A stretch of DNA of 64,000 bases. Source: Dermacentor variabilis. Its lineage: Eukaryota; Arthropoda; Arachnida; Ixodida; Ixodidae. The DNA lies in NCBI RefSeq assembly GCF_050947875.1, contig NC_134568.1, forward strand, positions 219,107,673 to 219,171,672, written 5' to 3'. The translations under genes were made by a program, and so were the position numbers. This document shows positions 10,327 through 23,000 of the stretch, piece by piece. Numbering within the stretch: position 1 is the stretch's first letter; each line of letters opens with the position of its first letter. The notes beneath the pieces were generated by a model, which did no database searches, was not told where the DNA came from, and was given only the letters and a program-made list of their open reading frames with translations.

Positions 10327-13300
10327 ATGGCGCCTGTTTCCCCCGAAGATGCACCGGACATCCTACAGTGGAATTCTCGAGATCTTCAAGCTTGTGCATC
10401 AGAACTGAATCTTCTATTCGAGCGTATAGGTTATCCCAGCATTCTTCTGATGCAGGAGACCAAGAGAACATCTCCAGGTCTTCATCACTACAAAGCTCTG
10501 TTTTCTCCCAGCACCACGCATGCTCATTATGGACAGGAGAAAATACAAGCACAATAAGCCGCCATTTTTGTACATAAAGACACACCGCATGCGCAGCTGG
10601 ACACCGCCAGCTCCTGCACACCACACCAAGAAATTGTGGCAGCGAGAATACGTTACAACAACAAGCATATAGTCATCGATAGCGCATACTACAGACCATC
10701 GGCAAAATAACAGGACACAAATTATGGTTGGTTATGGCAGCTGAAACACGCCTACCCGAGGGATGCCATTCTGGTAGGTGGGGACTTCAATGCGCCACAT
10801 GAAACATGGAGCTACCGAAACTCAAGCTCAAAAGGAACAAGACTTAATGCAGCCACGGGAAAGGCAGGGCTTTTATTGGCCAATGATATCGACTATTCCA
10901 CGCGACGCGGTATGCAACCTGGGCAACGCGACACGATTCCAGATCTGACCTGGCACTCTGGCAACATAATTAAGGTTTGGCGGTGCGGCCATCAGACAAT
11001 GGGTAGTGATCATTACCCAATTTGGATTGAGCTGAACTCGTCTCTTAGAAAACGAAGACGCACTACCCAAACAATCAATTGGCAAAAGTTCAGAGAGGCA
11101 CTCGATGAACATCTACAGGAACTGCCTGTTGAGGACCTCCTGCGCAGGGCCAAAGAACGAGCCACCATTACCACACTGGTGACAACAGATGTCCCCACAC
11201 CACATGCCCACCTCCTCAACCTCTGGGAGAACAGGAAGTAGGCAGAGCAAGAATACCTACTATCAAGAAAGGATTATAAGAAATTAGTGACTTTGCGCAA
11301 AAGAACAGCAGAGGCGAGAGGATAGGCTAGGCAGCTCACCCGGGAGAGATGGCTAGACTTTTGTAGCACTCTGTCACACCGTTCCGGTCCAAGGCGCTTG
11401 TGGCGCACCTTCCGAGCTATGAATGGTCAAAAGAAGACTAGGAATAACATAGAGAAGATCCTGATCCGCACCGGTCAGACCGTCGACGAACTAGAGCATG
11501 AGGCAGCATACACCTTTTTCCCGCAGCCAGTTCATTTGCCACCATCAGATATCTACACCCCTCTGCCGTCTGAGAACTCCGACGGCATCAATGCTCCAGT
11601 CAGCCTGTTTGAGTTGGAGCTAGCCCTTTCGCAAGTGAAGCGGAACAGTGCCCCAGGACAAGACGGAATCTCCTGGAGCATGCTCCGCAACGCATACACA
11701 GCTACTAAGCACAAGCTCCTAGAGTTGATCAACAAGCATTGGCAAGACGGCTCCCTGCCTAAGCACTGGAAGCATTCCGTTGTCACACCTATACCGAAAC
11801 CTGGCAAGCAACCGACGCAACTCGACAATATGCGACCAGTCTCACTTACTCCAACCATTTGTAAGTTAATGGAAAAGATGGTTACCACACGCTTCTCCCA
11901 CCACCTCGAGGAGTGTGGGTACTTCCACCCCTTCCAGACCGGATTCCGGCCGCAGTTGGGCACACAGGATAGCCTCTATCTTTTGCATACCACCATCAAC
12001 CGCGAGAGGAAATTTCGCAGAGGACGACCAGACATTCTAGTAGCAGTTGACTTTAAGAAAGCTTTTGATACCATTGGCCACCCTGCTATCATCAAAGCAG
12101 TCGAAAGCACCCGAGCAGGCACCACAATTGTAAACTTCGTGACAGCATTCTTAAAAGACAGGACACATGAATTTCAGCTATCTCCTGTCATTTAGCCAGG
12201 CATTTCACCAACTCTGTAGGAGTCCCACAGGGGTCGGTCATCTCCCCTACACTTTTTAATGTTGTCATGGCCAAGATCGCGTGGAAGTTAGACGCAGTTG
12301 AAAACCATTGGTTTACAATGTACGCTGATGATATAACCCTGTGGGCGACCTATAGGCTCAGTTCAGCTGAACAAGTAACAACGCTACAAAATGCATTGGA
12401 CATAATTAATCAGGAGCTGAAGCCAACAGGCATGAGGCCCTCGCCGGAGAAGACGCACTGCATCACGATACATGACAAACATGGAAGGTCCGACGTAACA
12501 CTTTACTTCGACGGCCACCAAATTCGCTAACCGGAAGAGGGATACCTCAGAATATTGGGCATCCCAATCAACAAGGACGGCACGGCAAGCACATGTCTGC
12601 AACATTTGAAGCAGCAATGGAAACCATTGGTGCACCTTATCAGGAGGCTAACCCACAACAGCGGAGGGGCAAGAACAGAGGTTGTACGACGGCTTACGGT
12701 AGCTGTTCTCATCGCCAAGATAAGGTACGGAGCCCCACATTACGACCTGAGGGCTGCAAACGACGAGCAACTTGACAAGCTACACAACATGGCTATGAGG
12801 GCCATCACCGGCCTACCAATACACGCAAAAAAAGAAGACCTGCACAGATATTCCGGCCTCCCGACGGTGGAAGCATTGGTTAAAACCCACAAGGATAACC
12901 ATGAAACGAGGCTGAAGAACACGTGGAATGGTCAGCGACTGCTATCTGCACTGCATGGAACCAACCTGCACCTGCCAGAGCTGGGTCACCTCCCTCCATC
13001 CTGGGATGAAATAAGGGTTACGGAACCCAGACCACTACCTACGAACACCAAAGGTGAAGGCAGGGCGCACCGACAACAATGTGTACTAGACGCGCAACAA
13101 AAGCATGAAGGAACAAAAATATATACTGATGATGCCTTACAATACGATGAACATTCAGGCAAAATGTATGCCGCTACCGCTTTTTACAGAGAAAACGGGC
13201 AAGCACACGCCGTGAGCCACAGCGGCTATGCTTACTGGACAGCCACCGATCTTGAACTACTGGCCATCGAAGCCATTCAACTCTGTGAGGCGCGCAAAGA

Positions 13301-13982
13301 AGACACGGTTCACATCTACACCGACAGTCAAGAGGCCCTCAAGCAACTGAACTCTCGATCCTACACGACTACCATAGCGCTCCGCATAAAACAAGCCTGC
13401 CGCTACCTGCGGGACAATAGACATGCACGCATTTTCGCACACTGGACACCGGGTCACAACATGAGTGGAGCGGGGAACAGGTCGGACCATGAAGCTGCAG
13501 GCGAGAAAATTAGAGAAGACCGCCATCGCAGCCGTGAAGTGAGCCCGTCCCTGCTGGACCACACCTATAGCTCCCCGTCATCCGTCGTTGTACCAGATCA
13601 CCAGATTGCCCGGTTGAAACACGAGAGGAAGGCTCTACTACGGGAGTCCATTCCTAGCATCCTTCCTCCCATCCCCACTTGCCTTCCCAGAACAGCCCAG
13701 GTTCTTATCCACAAAGCAAGAGCTAAGGCATCTATTACACCGGATGTTCTGAGCAAGTGGAGAGGAACACAAGTGGAATGCCCCAACTGCCATGCAATCA
13801 ACGTCGATCTCAAACATCTGATCTGGCCGTGTCCTGCCCCAGCCAACCTCAGGAACAAGCACACCCGACCTCTAAAGGTGGTATCGTACGAAGACTGGGT
13901 CGCACCGCAAGCAGATGCCACCAGAAGAATTAACGCTTTGCTGTCCTTTGCGAAGGAGGCAGGCATCCTTCCCTTCACCTGA
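10327..13982 (+). pseudogene. LINE ORF2: endonuclease, RT, RNase H
   Basis: Domains in order. Endonuclease, about 10327-11060: LQWNSRDL, LLMQETK with the catalytic Glu, GGDFNAPH and GSDHYP with the catalytic His. RT, about 11550-12500: APGQDGISW, MRPVSLTPTICKLMEKM, FKKAFDTIGH, VPQGSVISPTLFN and MYADDITLW. RNase H, about 13110-13500: IYTDDA, LELLAI, IYTDSQEAL and a final RSDHEAAGE. C-terminal CPNCHAINVDLKHLIWPC, about 13780-13835. In-frame stops sit at 10555, 10705, 11239, 11323 and 12193. A frameshift follows between 12196 and 12204, and another stop lies at 12528. Catalytic residues of RT (YADD) are intact; the protein cannot be made whole. Confidence 0.88.
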
Positions 13983-14040
13983 TCCCTTACCCCTATCTTA
14001 GGCCACGGCCACGGGCCATCCCTTCTAATAAAAGTTTAAG

Positions 14041-14798
14041 TCAATCTGCGGGCTTCCGCGTGTTACCCGCTCCTGGAACAGGTGACTGCACGCTCTGAAA
14101 CGCTGCTTTCTCTAAATGACGACAGGTGGCGACACCAGTTGATGCTTGCGCCGTCGCGGCAGCAGCTCGCATGCTCATAAGCGCAGGCGAATTTCCACTT
14201 TTCTTCTTAGTAACAAGGCAATTAACTATGCCAAATCTTATATTAAACGAAGTCGACGCCGAAATGCGATCTTTATGCAAAATTTGAGCAAGAACAGTGC
14301 GGCGGTGAGCGCAAAATCGTTTTTTGAGCACGCGCAGCCAAATATTCAGGACGCTGTATATTTTTCATAACAGCTGATAGCTCTTACCGCCTCAGTGCTG
14401 TGTAACCAGTCTCGGCAGTCGTTATGTGACAGAAATCTGTCGATAACGTTGTTTTCAGGGCCATTAAAGTTGCATGTTTGACTGCCGCTCGGAACCATGG
14501 ATTCATCTAAAAATGCAAGAGATTGATATTCTCCGGAGGTGCTTAAGCAGCGACTGTAAGGCGTCAGAGCTATGAAGGTACAACATGAAGGTCTGCCCGC
14601 TTAGCTCGTAAATTCTGCTGTGTTAGTCAATTTGGATAGAAAGGGATGGAATAGAAGGAATTAAAATTTTGCGCCCAAGGTACCTCGGTGTTTTGCGAGT
14701 CAATGAAACCGCAGTCGGTTAAGGACATTTCGTTATGCTCTTGCACTGCGCGGCGCTATCTATATACCGTTAAAAATGTAACAAAACTTAGTATCATG
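14041..14798. other. Gene-free stretch after the LINE
   Basis: No recognisable gene or repeat is seen. The open frames are short. Confidence 0.45.
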
Positions 14799-14960
14799 CT
14801 TTGATATAACATCGTTCAAATTGCACGTTTTGAGGACAGGACACAGAAAGAATGCATAGAGGACAGTCGCCGACTTTTGTGTCCTGTCGTCAAAACGCGC
14901 CGCTGTAACCATGTTACATCAAGCCAACAATTAACCAACTTGCTCATGTAAGTCTCGTAA
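14799..14960 (-). mobile_element. Hairpin retroposon with 11-bp target duplication
   Basis: The insert is bounded by the direct repeat TTAGTATCATG at 14788-14798 and 14961-14971. Inside, left arm (about 14799-14850) and right arm (about 14872-14923) are imperfect reverse complements, including CGTTTTGAGGACAGGACACA against TGTGTCCTGTCGTCAAAACG. The unpaired tail at 14924-14960, read on the minus strand, has the GAGCAAGTTGGTT head motif related to that of the other hairpin inserts (37845-38006, 60011-60167). There is no coding capacity. Confidence 0.7.
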
Positions 14961-14976
14961 TTAGTATCATGGGCTC

Positions 14977-15054
14977 ACCTTCCCGTTTCAGAGGGCATGC
15001 ATGCCCATTAATTAATTAATTAATGGACATGCATGCCCTCTGAAACGGGAAGGT
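14977..15054. repeat. 78-bp near-perfect palindrome
   Basis: Centred at 15015.5 with essentially no spacer. The centre is ATTAATTAATTAATTAAT; the outer arms read ACCTTCCCGTTTCAGAGGG and its complement. I find one mismatched pair (C at 15005 against A at 15026). It lies 6 bases after the target repeat of the preceding hairpin insert. It would extrude as a cruciform. Confidence 0.92.
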
Positions 15055-16329
15055 AGGTAATTAATTGTCATCAATGTTCTATGAATATGCGCGCGCGCTT
15101 GGACGCGTTGCTGACCAGCTTGGTCATGCAGAGTTTGTATAAAGTAAACGCAAAGCAAATTAAATGTACAGCGATTTCAAAGTAACATCTCTGTGCCTTA
15201 AATTGCAAACATTATTCGCCTTCATAATCGCGCACCCTTGCGTTCTACAGTTGGGCCCAGAGCACACGATGATGGTGGTCTCGGAGGTTAATTGTTGATA
15301 TGGCCTTCACCTTATGCATGAACAGCATTCCTCCACCGCGATCGTGATAAACAGTGCCTCAGCTGGCATGAAGGTGCACGTGTTAGCAAAAGTAACGATC
15401 AAGTGTCTCGCCTCGTTTCGGGAATAATAATAATAATAATAATAATAATTTAAGTCTTTGATGCACTGGCGACTTCCGAGGGTAAATCAGGCCTGGGCCT
15501 TCCCACGCCCTCTTGCCTTTCCCCTGCCTTCACATACGCGCCTCTAAAGTTGGTTATTGTAGGTGTTCTGTGTGTGCAACGAACTCAGCTATACCTACAG
15601 ACGCATATTAATTCCCACAGTGCGTGGATACTGCATAATTTTTCAAAGGCAAGCTGCCCGCTTCAAGTATGTAGTGTTGACCCTTATGGAAGGACGCTTG
15701 TAATAATGCTCACTTGCTCTGCTGGGATTCTGATCGAGAAGCGCAACGCAATAAAGTTCATTTCCACAGCAGCGTACCGTCAAACAAAAAATATTACGGA
15801 CCATGAAATTTGAGAAAAAGCTGAATATCTCCGCTTCCTCACAACGCAGCCTGCACTTCGGGTTTCGACTAGAATATATATGCTAACAACATTGTTTTAT
15901 ACACTTTTACTGGCAACTGCCGAGGCTGTTCTGAGATCCCGTGATCCGTAAACTTTCTTGGTTGACAGTCCATTTCTGGTGCTTCCATTTGCACTAAAAA
16001 AAATCATAGTAATGAATAAAAGGAAGTCCACCTAGCGGACGTCTCGCGTGATATTCCCAAATGGGACGTCCCGCAGTGATTTTGGCTTGCGTATAAAACG
16101 TAGGACAAGCCCCAAATATTTGTCTCATATGTGTGTTGGCCGTTTTAGCGGATGGCTTATGCAGGGCTTTCTGTTGTTTCCCGAAGATCCTCCTATGTGC
16201 GATGATATATGGTTGGATGGACATTGTTATGGGAAAAGTCGTACGAAGGTGGCAGGCAGCGTCTGTTAAGATGTGCATGACGCGATTGCGTCACTGCGCT
16301 ACCACTATGGCGCTACAGTGAGCCGTGAG
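15055..16329. other. Intergenic, one microsatellite
   Basis: An (AAT)n run lies at 15423-15450. Read on the minus strand, the sequence leading into it (CAGTGCATCAAAGACTTAAA) could be the 3' end of a LINE that ends in (ATT)n, but no coding part supports that. Nothing else is recognised. Confidence 0.4.
15423..15450. repeat. (AAT)n microsatellite
   Basis: Nine or so AAT units in a row. Confidence 0.95.
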
Positions 16330-17124
16330 AAATCCTCAGTGCGCAAACTCGGGCGCCGCACCGCGAGCGGGCACTGCGCGGGCGCGACTGCACGCTGCGA
16401 TAGGAGAACCGGAGAACGTTCGCCGCGCCGGTGATACCGGCGGTCGTGCTAGTAGAGCCGGCGGTCTTTGCATAGACAAAAGCTAATGGCAGGCTCTATT
16501 GCAAGCTTGGCAACGAAATACGCACTACGCACACACATAGCATTTGCCGGCGCTCCTATATAATGTGCACTGCCAAGCATATGGCTGGTGTGGCACTTAC
16601 AGTATTAATAGTACTAATTTAAAGGGAAAAGCTGGCACGCCGTTCCAACCGTAGTCGGCATATTCTGGCATAGGCGGCGCTAGTGGGGTCAAGCTGAAGG
16701 CAGAAGGGCAGAGGTGAGAGCTGTGGGAATCTGGGAGCGCGCACTAGCCACGGCCGCCACAGCGTCAGAGCGGCCGCAACCCCGCAGCAGCCTAAGGTTC
16801 GCGGGGGCCACAGTGGCCGCCAACGTTGCGCAGGGCAGAGTAGTACGTAGTAAGTACTTTGCAATGCGTGTTGGCTGATACCATAGCTAGTACGGGTAGT
16901 ACTGGCTCGCATTGTTCATGTGTCGCTGAAGGCTCCTGTGTGGCCACATGCCCTCTGCGTCAGAAGCCGCCAAAAGAAATACTGTGCAGGAAGGGCGACT
17001 GCGGACATTGTCGTGTGCCTAGACAGCTTTCTAGTACGATTCTGTCTTGCCCTGAGCAAGTGGTCCGCTTGACTTGCTCGAGTTTCTTCCGTACAGTCGC
17101 TGAATTTAGAGCGCGATACGTACC
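16330..17124 (+). promoter_or_regulatory. Putative GC-rich promoter and 5' UTR of OTUD6B
   Basis: This stretch is clearly richer in GC and CpG than the introns that follow (for example around 16360-16440 and 16740-16830). It runs into the start codon, which has a textbook Kozak context, TACCATGG at 17121-17128. No TATA box is obvious close to the start, which fits a housekeeping promoter. The transcription start cannot be placed from sequence. If the shared-exon model holds, this promoter also drives the DUF3987-like protein. Confidence 0.45.
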
Positions 17125-17203
17125 ATGGCGGAGAGCGGCCAAGTGCGGCTTTCTCACGATGAGCTTTTGCAAGCGCACAGGAAGGAACGGAAAGAATTGC
17201 AAG
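17125..17203 (+). CDS. OTUD6B: OTUD6B exon 1 (start codon, phase-1 donor)
   Basis: 26 codons plus one base, starting MAESGQVRLSHDELL and ending HRKERKELQ. The donor AAG|GTGAGTG is strong. The leftover G pairs with exon 2 (GCT, Ala, giving KELQAKIQ as in animal OTUD6B) and equally well with the acceptor at 17673 (GGC, Gly). Confidence 0.93.
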
Positions 17204-20014
17204 GTGAGTGAAATCGTCATCAGCTCATGTTTTCTTGCACGCTATAGTAAAGAAGAAATTGAGCACATGAAGCTGCGCGATGCCGAGCGGTCCGACCTGG
17301 CAGTTTATTAAACTTCGCACGTTCTCCTTTGCGAAGGCGTTACGGACTCCTTGTCGCTATTTGCGTACGAAGTCATTTGCTACTACAAACTGAACGCTAT
17401 TTGAACGAATTGCAGTAGTGCATACGGCGCGATTGGTTTTGTCGCGCGAGGGAGAGCTTGAAAAAGAAAAGAGAGAGAGAATTAAGAAATTGTAATTCAA
17501 GCGCCGCTGTTTTGAGCGTGTTAGACTGCATTTGTGGTGTTTTTTATATAAACTTGCCTTGTTGCGTTTCAAGCTTTTGTCGACTTTGCTGTTTTAAGAT
17601 TGGAGAGTGCTGCAACTTTATTCTTACCCCATACTCTCTCTCTTTTTTTTCAATTTCTCCCTTCCCCATTAGGCGCGGTCAAATGCCAGCAGTACCACCT
17701 GAACACCCAGCAGTTTGAAGTCTGCTTCAGGAGACTCCAATCTATCCCATTTCCCGCCAACAACATTGTCTCGCTGCACCTTCATGAGTTTCTTGCCAAC
17801 TGTGCCATCAAGCATGGCATAGCAGAGGACACTTTACTCCTGTGTCTTGTTACAGCCACATCCCACCTTATGGGTCTTTCATCATCAACAAAAATTTGTC
17901 TGTCATCGACTTGGCAAGAAAATCCTGTGCTCTGGTCTTCTGTCTTGGTGCCAAGGGAACACAGTTGTCACAATTTTGTCTGGACCCTACAAAAACTTCT
18001 TTGTGACTTGCACTCAGAACTGCCTTCCAGGGATATTGCAGCAAAGCCTGTAGTAGTGGATGAAGCATCATGTACTAGCCTTACCAGGTTGCTGACACTG
18101 CCACAGGTTGGGCCTGTTATAGGTGCACATACGTCTTTCGAGCAAGTAAAATCCGTTTTCTCATCTGTTGGGAAAGGAAAGTTTGAAAGACTTGCCTTGG
18201 GTGTGCCCGTGCTATGGTGTCCAGTAACTTCTGATGTCCCTTTCTTGAGTGAAGCACGTTTTAATCTTTGCTGTATCACAGACCCATATACTTTTCATTC
18301 TGTTCTATCTTCAAAGCTGTATGAAAACTTGGAATTCCAGGAATGCATGTGGCCTAATGTTCTCCTTGCTTGTGGTCATGAAAGATCACTGGACCTGGCC
18401 ACTGTATATGAACAGGTAGCAGATGTGGAGGTAGACAGGTTGAAAGCCTTGCTGCTTTCCATTGCAGAAGCACATTGCTTACCTGTGCAGTACAAGTTAT
18501 CAGAGGAAGCAAGGTGTGTTCTTCCGCAACTTATGTCGAAGTTCAAGCAGCTGGCATTAAGTTGGAATTGCCGAGTTGCACTGTTCAAGACAGCCACTAG
18601 TCAGATCTTTCGGTTGGCTGCAGCACTATATGTTTTGGATGGTTGTCTTAGTGCAGCGATTCAGCCTGACATACGTGAGTATGAAATACCTGCAGCACAT
18701 GTTTGGGAAGCACATGACATAGTTATGCACACATTGCGAATTAAAGCAGAGTTTCTTGAATGTCCACTTCGAGACGAGTTGTTCCACACTGTTGAGAGCC
18801 CCAGAACATCCCATCAGAGCAACAGCTTTCAGCATTGTGCAAATGGAACAGTATCCAATATTTCTGTTTCGTCAGTTTTCTGTGTGGCACCTGATGTACA
18901 GATGCAGCCAAACCACGAGCAAGTTCCAGTACCTGTTCCAATTCCTCGTGAGCTTTCTGTGTCTATTGTTCAATCGCCAGCGCGGGACAATGAGCTCAGT
19001 GGTTCACACATCTCACTACCTGAGCAACAAGAATCCTTCATTTCATTCAGCTCTATTATTCCAGATTCGCAAGAGGAGTTTGTTGACAAATTTCACTACA
19101 AAATCAGGCGGCTGCTAATATGTGGGAAGACCCTTCTCACACCAACATTAGTGGCACAGATGAAATATGTTTCAGTCACTGATCCAAACATCCCTGGGAA
19201 GCCACGCTACCCCACACAACTTGCTGCCCTTTTTCTTGAGCGAGTTGCTGCCTTGGGATTTGGCACCATGCTAACACGACATGACAGCCACTCCAAAAAG
19301 CTTTTGTTTCGGAAAACAGACTATCAGCATCTTGGTCAAGCTCAGCTAAAACTTCTTCAGAACCTTCGTGTGACCAGAGAACAGTATTTGCAAGGCTGTC
19401 AGCGACCACGTGCAGCTTCATATTGGGAAACTGGATCAGGTGTACCCATCCGCTTGCCACATTCACCACAGAGTCTTCCCGTCAAGCAAGAGGTCATCGA
19501 CATAAACTAAGGAACAGAGCAGAGTTTTTTATGTGTCGCTTATTAAGTGATATGCCCTTTCCAGCCGCACTACTGCAAAGTAGCAGTGTTAGTTTCCAAG
19601 CTAAAGCCATGACCTCAACTATTTAGAGACTGCTGCCACCAAATACCTGATTTTTGTAGACGGTAAGCTCCTCAGGTGTCGGTCATCTGTTGATCCTTAG
19701 CAGGGGTTTCCTAATTTGTTTGTATGTTTCTGCATTGCACATTGTGGACCATTTAAACATTTATACCATTCATTGACATGACTGGCTCGTGATGTTTGGA
19801 AGTTCATCCATCTTGTGATGACTGCGCAGTGCATGAGTTACTCTTTTCATTCCAAGAATAGTTGTAGAAAAACTAGACATGTCTCATTATTTATCTGCAT
19901 GACTTTCAAAGTTAACTTATCCATTGGCAGCTTACAATTAAATCTGCATGTTATGCACCTCAAGTATATTGGTTGCGAGTGACAGTTTTAGTGGAAGGCA
20001 TTTTAGTGGAAGGC

Positions 20015-20076
<62 letters not shown>

Positions 20077-23000
20077 ATAATGAGAGAGAGAATGCTTCAC
20101 CTTGAGAGCCTTCTGGGAATGCCTTAGGAGGCATTATAGGATGAGTGATTGGTGCATTTCAACTACTTTGAACAGGCTGACAAAAATTGGACACCTTTAT
20201 AGTGGAACCAAAATAGATATTAAATGAATTGTAATATTAATGGGGCGATTTGCTGTCATGGCTTACTGTGACCCTATTGAATGTCTTGTGTTTCATAGCA
20301 TATTAGTTGTTTGCACATGCATTGAAGGTTATGAAATAAGACTGGTTATGAAGTGGTATCGATAATTACACATTGGGTGAACAGCTGTTGTGATGTTTAG
20401 ATGACACAGGTAAATACAAAATAGAGCTAGAAGTGTTGATTGTATTTTATTTGGCATTTACCCATTTAATTTCTATCCCTTGTACTTGCAAGGCACGACC
20501 CTGTGATGTAGTTGTATTTTCTGTTAATTTGCAATTCTGCTCTTGCAAATATTTTCTTGGAATAAGCAGTCATCTCCTTGCATAGTAAGCAGGTGGATGT
20601 GGTAATGCTTTCATTACATTGTGTATATACTGATCATGTAATACAATCCATTGACTGCTGCCCTTTCATATTGAATTCTCAGTTTTAGCATTGTCATGCA
20701 TGCAGACTGAATGCACAACACCCAGGTTATCAAGATATGTCAGTTGCCATTGGTTCCGGAATAGTTCAGCCAATCTACACTGGGTGCACATAATTTTGCT
20801 GCAACACAAAGGTTTAGTGACCTATTAGTGTAGCTACAGTTACAAAGGTGGTTGTGTTTAACAGTAGTCCTGTGTGTTAGTTACTTTTTATTCTGCAAAT
20901 GTTAACATTTTTGTTGCAGTTTCGTTCTGGAGCTAGCCTGCAGGTTTTCAAATGCCTTCATTACTTTCTGCATTTGTGTTAAGAGATTTGTTAAGACATT
21001 ATACAACATAGCTTGAGGCTGTAAATGTTACTTTATAAAGTGTAATAACATATCTGTGCTATTATGGCCACTTACTTTTGAGCTAAAGTCCCGATTTAAG
21101 CAGTGCTCTCATTGAAGTGGCTAGTAGCAGAATAATTTGTGCCAGCTATCATAAGTGAAACTGACCGAACAAACTTGAAGACCTGTGCTACAACAAAAGG
21201 AGAACAAAAAAAATTGAAATTAAATACTGTTATGTTCCACATATGCTACAAAGGTTTCCACATTTTGGCATGTCAATATCGCTTATTTTATTTTGCTACC
21301 ATAGGTTTTAGGGGTCTTATATGGCTGAAAATGTTTCGTTGTGTTGTATGTGGGTAATTTCTTCTCTTTGCCCCAAAACTGTCTATTGTACGATGTTTGG
21401 GTTCATATTATATTTTGGTTAGGCAGTAATATGGGAAATATGAGAGACGGTCTTAAGGGGCATAGAGAGTATGAGACTTGTCAAAATTATTAAATATTGA
21501 TTGTGCAAAAATAAAGCTGTTCTAATGCAGAGAATGCCACCAGCATATCTTTCCATTGGTCACTTGTACAGCCTTTTAATATTGGAAACCGGGGTCATGG
21601 AATGTGAAAACTTGTGGGAAGTACTAAGCATGTCAAAATGCAAAAGCAGAAACAGTCTAAAAGCCTTACATTTATAAATATTGGTCATTCACATAAGGTT
21701 AACAAATTCACTAGTTGCAACTAAGTAATCCCATTATTGTTTTCGAATTGAACCAATAGTATGTGTTGAAACCTTTGAAAAGCTTGCAAAGAATGACAAT
21801 ATCAACAAGGGCTCACACAGCATGCTGTATTGTTTCAAGCCAGCCACTGACTCAATCTGATGCTTTGTTCTGAAAGCCTTTGAATTTTTAAAACTTTTTA
21901 TAATTTGGACAAGTGTGCAGTCACTGCCATGTTCACACCACATTTAAGCATTACTGCTGTGATTGTGTTGGGCTGTGACCACTTTACGGTTACAAGTGCT
22001 GTCTGAATAACAAACTCCACAGTGAAGTAGCATTACTTACCATTTTAACAGTGGAGCTGTTAGCTACGTAAACTCTGCTGCTGTGGTGATGTCTGTACTG
22101 TCGAACCTGTGAACAATTTGAACTACCTCCCAAAATGTTGCCTTGTCTCTGGAATTCTTACTTTTTTTAACATGCTAAGCCTGTCACATATGCCATTTGT
22201 GCAGAATGGATGGTGGTGACTGGGTATCAGTTCCGATTGTACAGTTCTCCAATATTTTAATAATCTCACGAAAGCATTGACCAGCACATTGATCAGCACT
22301 GTGTCAAGGTGCACACCTATGAAAGTAGCGAGGGTAGGCACAGGGTGCAGAGCGTCCTAGTGTCAGTGCATTGTCTTCCAGGCTATTTCATTGAATCCAG
22401 CACAGTCCCTGCTGTTTATTCCCGCATCTTTTGGCCATTGCAACTTGGCACATATGGCACATAAATGGGCAACTATGGCACATAACTTTTGCTAACATAT
22501 TATTCCCCATGAGTAGAGCCTGTTGTTAATTTTTAGGAATTGCGCAGACTAGTAAGTTTCGACAACTAAAGCCCAAACTTTTAAATCATGCCATTTAGTG
22601 TTCATTAGTGCCACATAGAAATTACTGCAGAGAAGTGCTGCAATGCTAGTAACTGTGGATATGATCTTCGTGTTAGTGTAGACATTATATGCAGAAGGTC
22701 GCACAAGCCATGTGTTTGTTGCATTTAAAATATAATTGGTTTGCACTAGGAATTAGTGAATTGATTGTTTTATTATGGAACTGACCTGCAACCATCTTTC
22801 TGCACTGACTGTATTGACACTGAATGTTGGGAGCTGCTTGAATGTAATGTCCATGTACTCATGCAAAGTGAAAAGGCAGCTCCTTGAGTGCTTGTCACAT
22901 TGTTTGTGGCTTTGCTGTAGCATGCAGCTAATGCTGTCATTTAAGCTTTTTTGGCTATTTTGTGCAATGAAATACCTACATTGTACTCATTGTACAATGT

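Larger units (their letters stand above)
8475..14040 (+). mobile_element. Near-complete non-LTR retrotransposon with RNase H, dead
   Basis: Two ORFs in the standard LINE order are followed by a short 3' UTR with AATAAA at 14027-14032. ORF1 is gag-like with three zinc knuckles. ORF2 has an apurinic-type endonuclease, reverse transcriptase, RNase H and a C-terminal Cys/His motif. An RNase H after RT places it in the I/R1/Jockey-like assemblage; the exact clade is not determined. ORF1 has one frameshift, and ORF2 has at least six in-frame stops and one frameshift, so the copy cannot move by itself. Confidence 0.9.

Noticed and set aside
14977..15054. Palindrome as a transcription terminator
   Set aside because: There is no adjacent gene and no T-tract, and the genome is eukaryotic.
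16619..16912. Minus-strand ORF as a divergent gene at the OTUD6B promoter
   Set aside because: Composition follows the GC-rich DNA; there is no domain, no splice signals and no clear start context.
17600..17672. TTG at 17600 as the start of the DUF3987-like protein
   Set aside because: It is not an ATG and the following bases are a pyrimidine tract ending in AG, so this is intron sequence before an acceptor.
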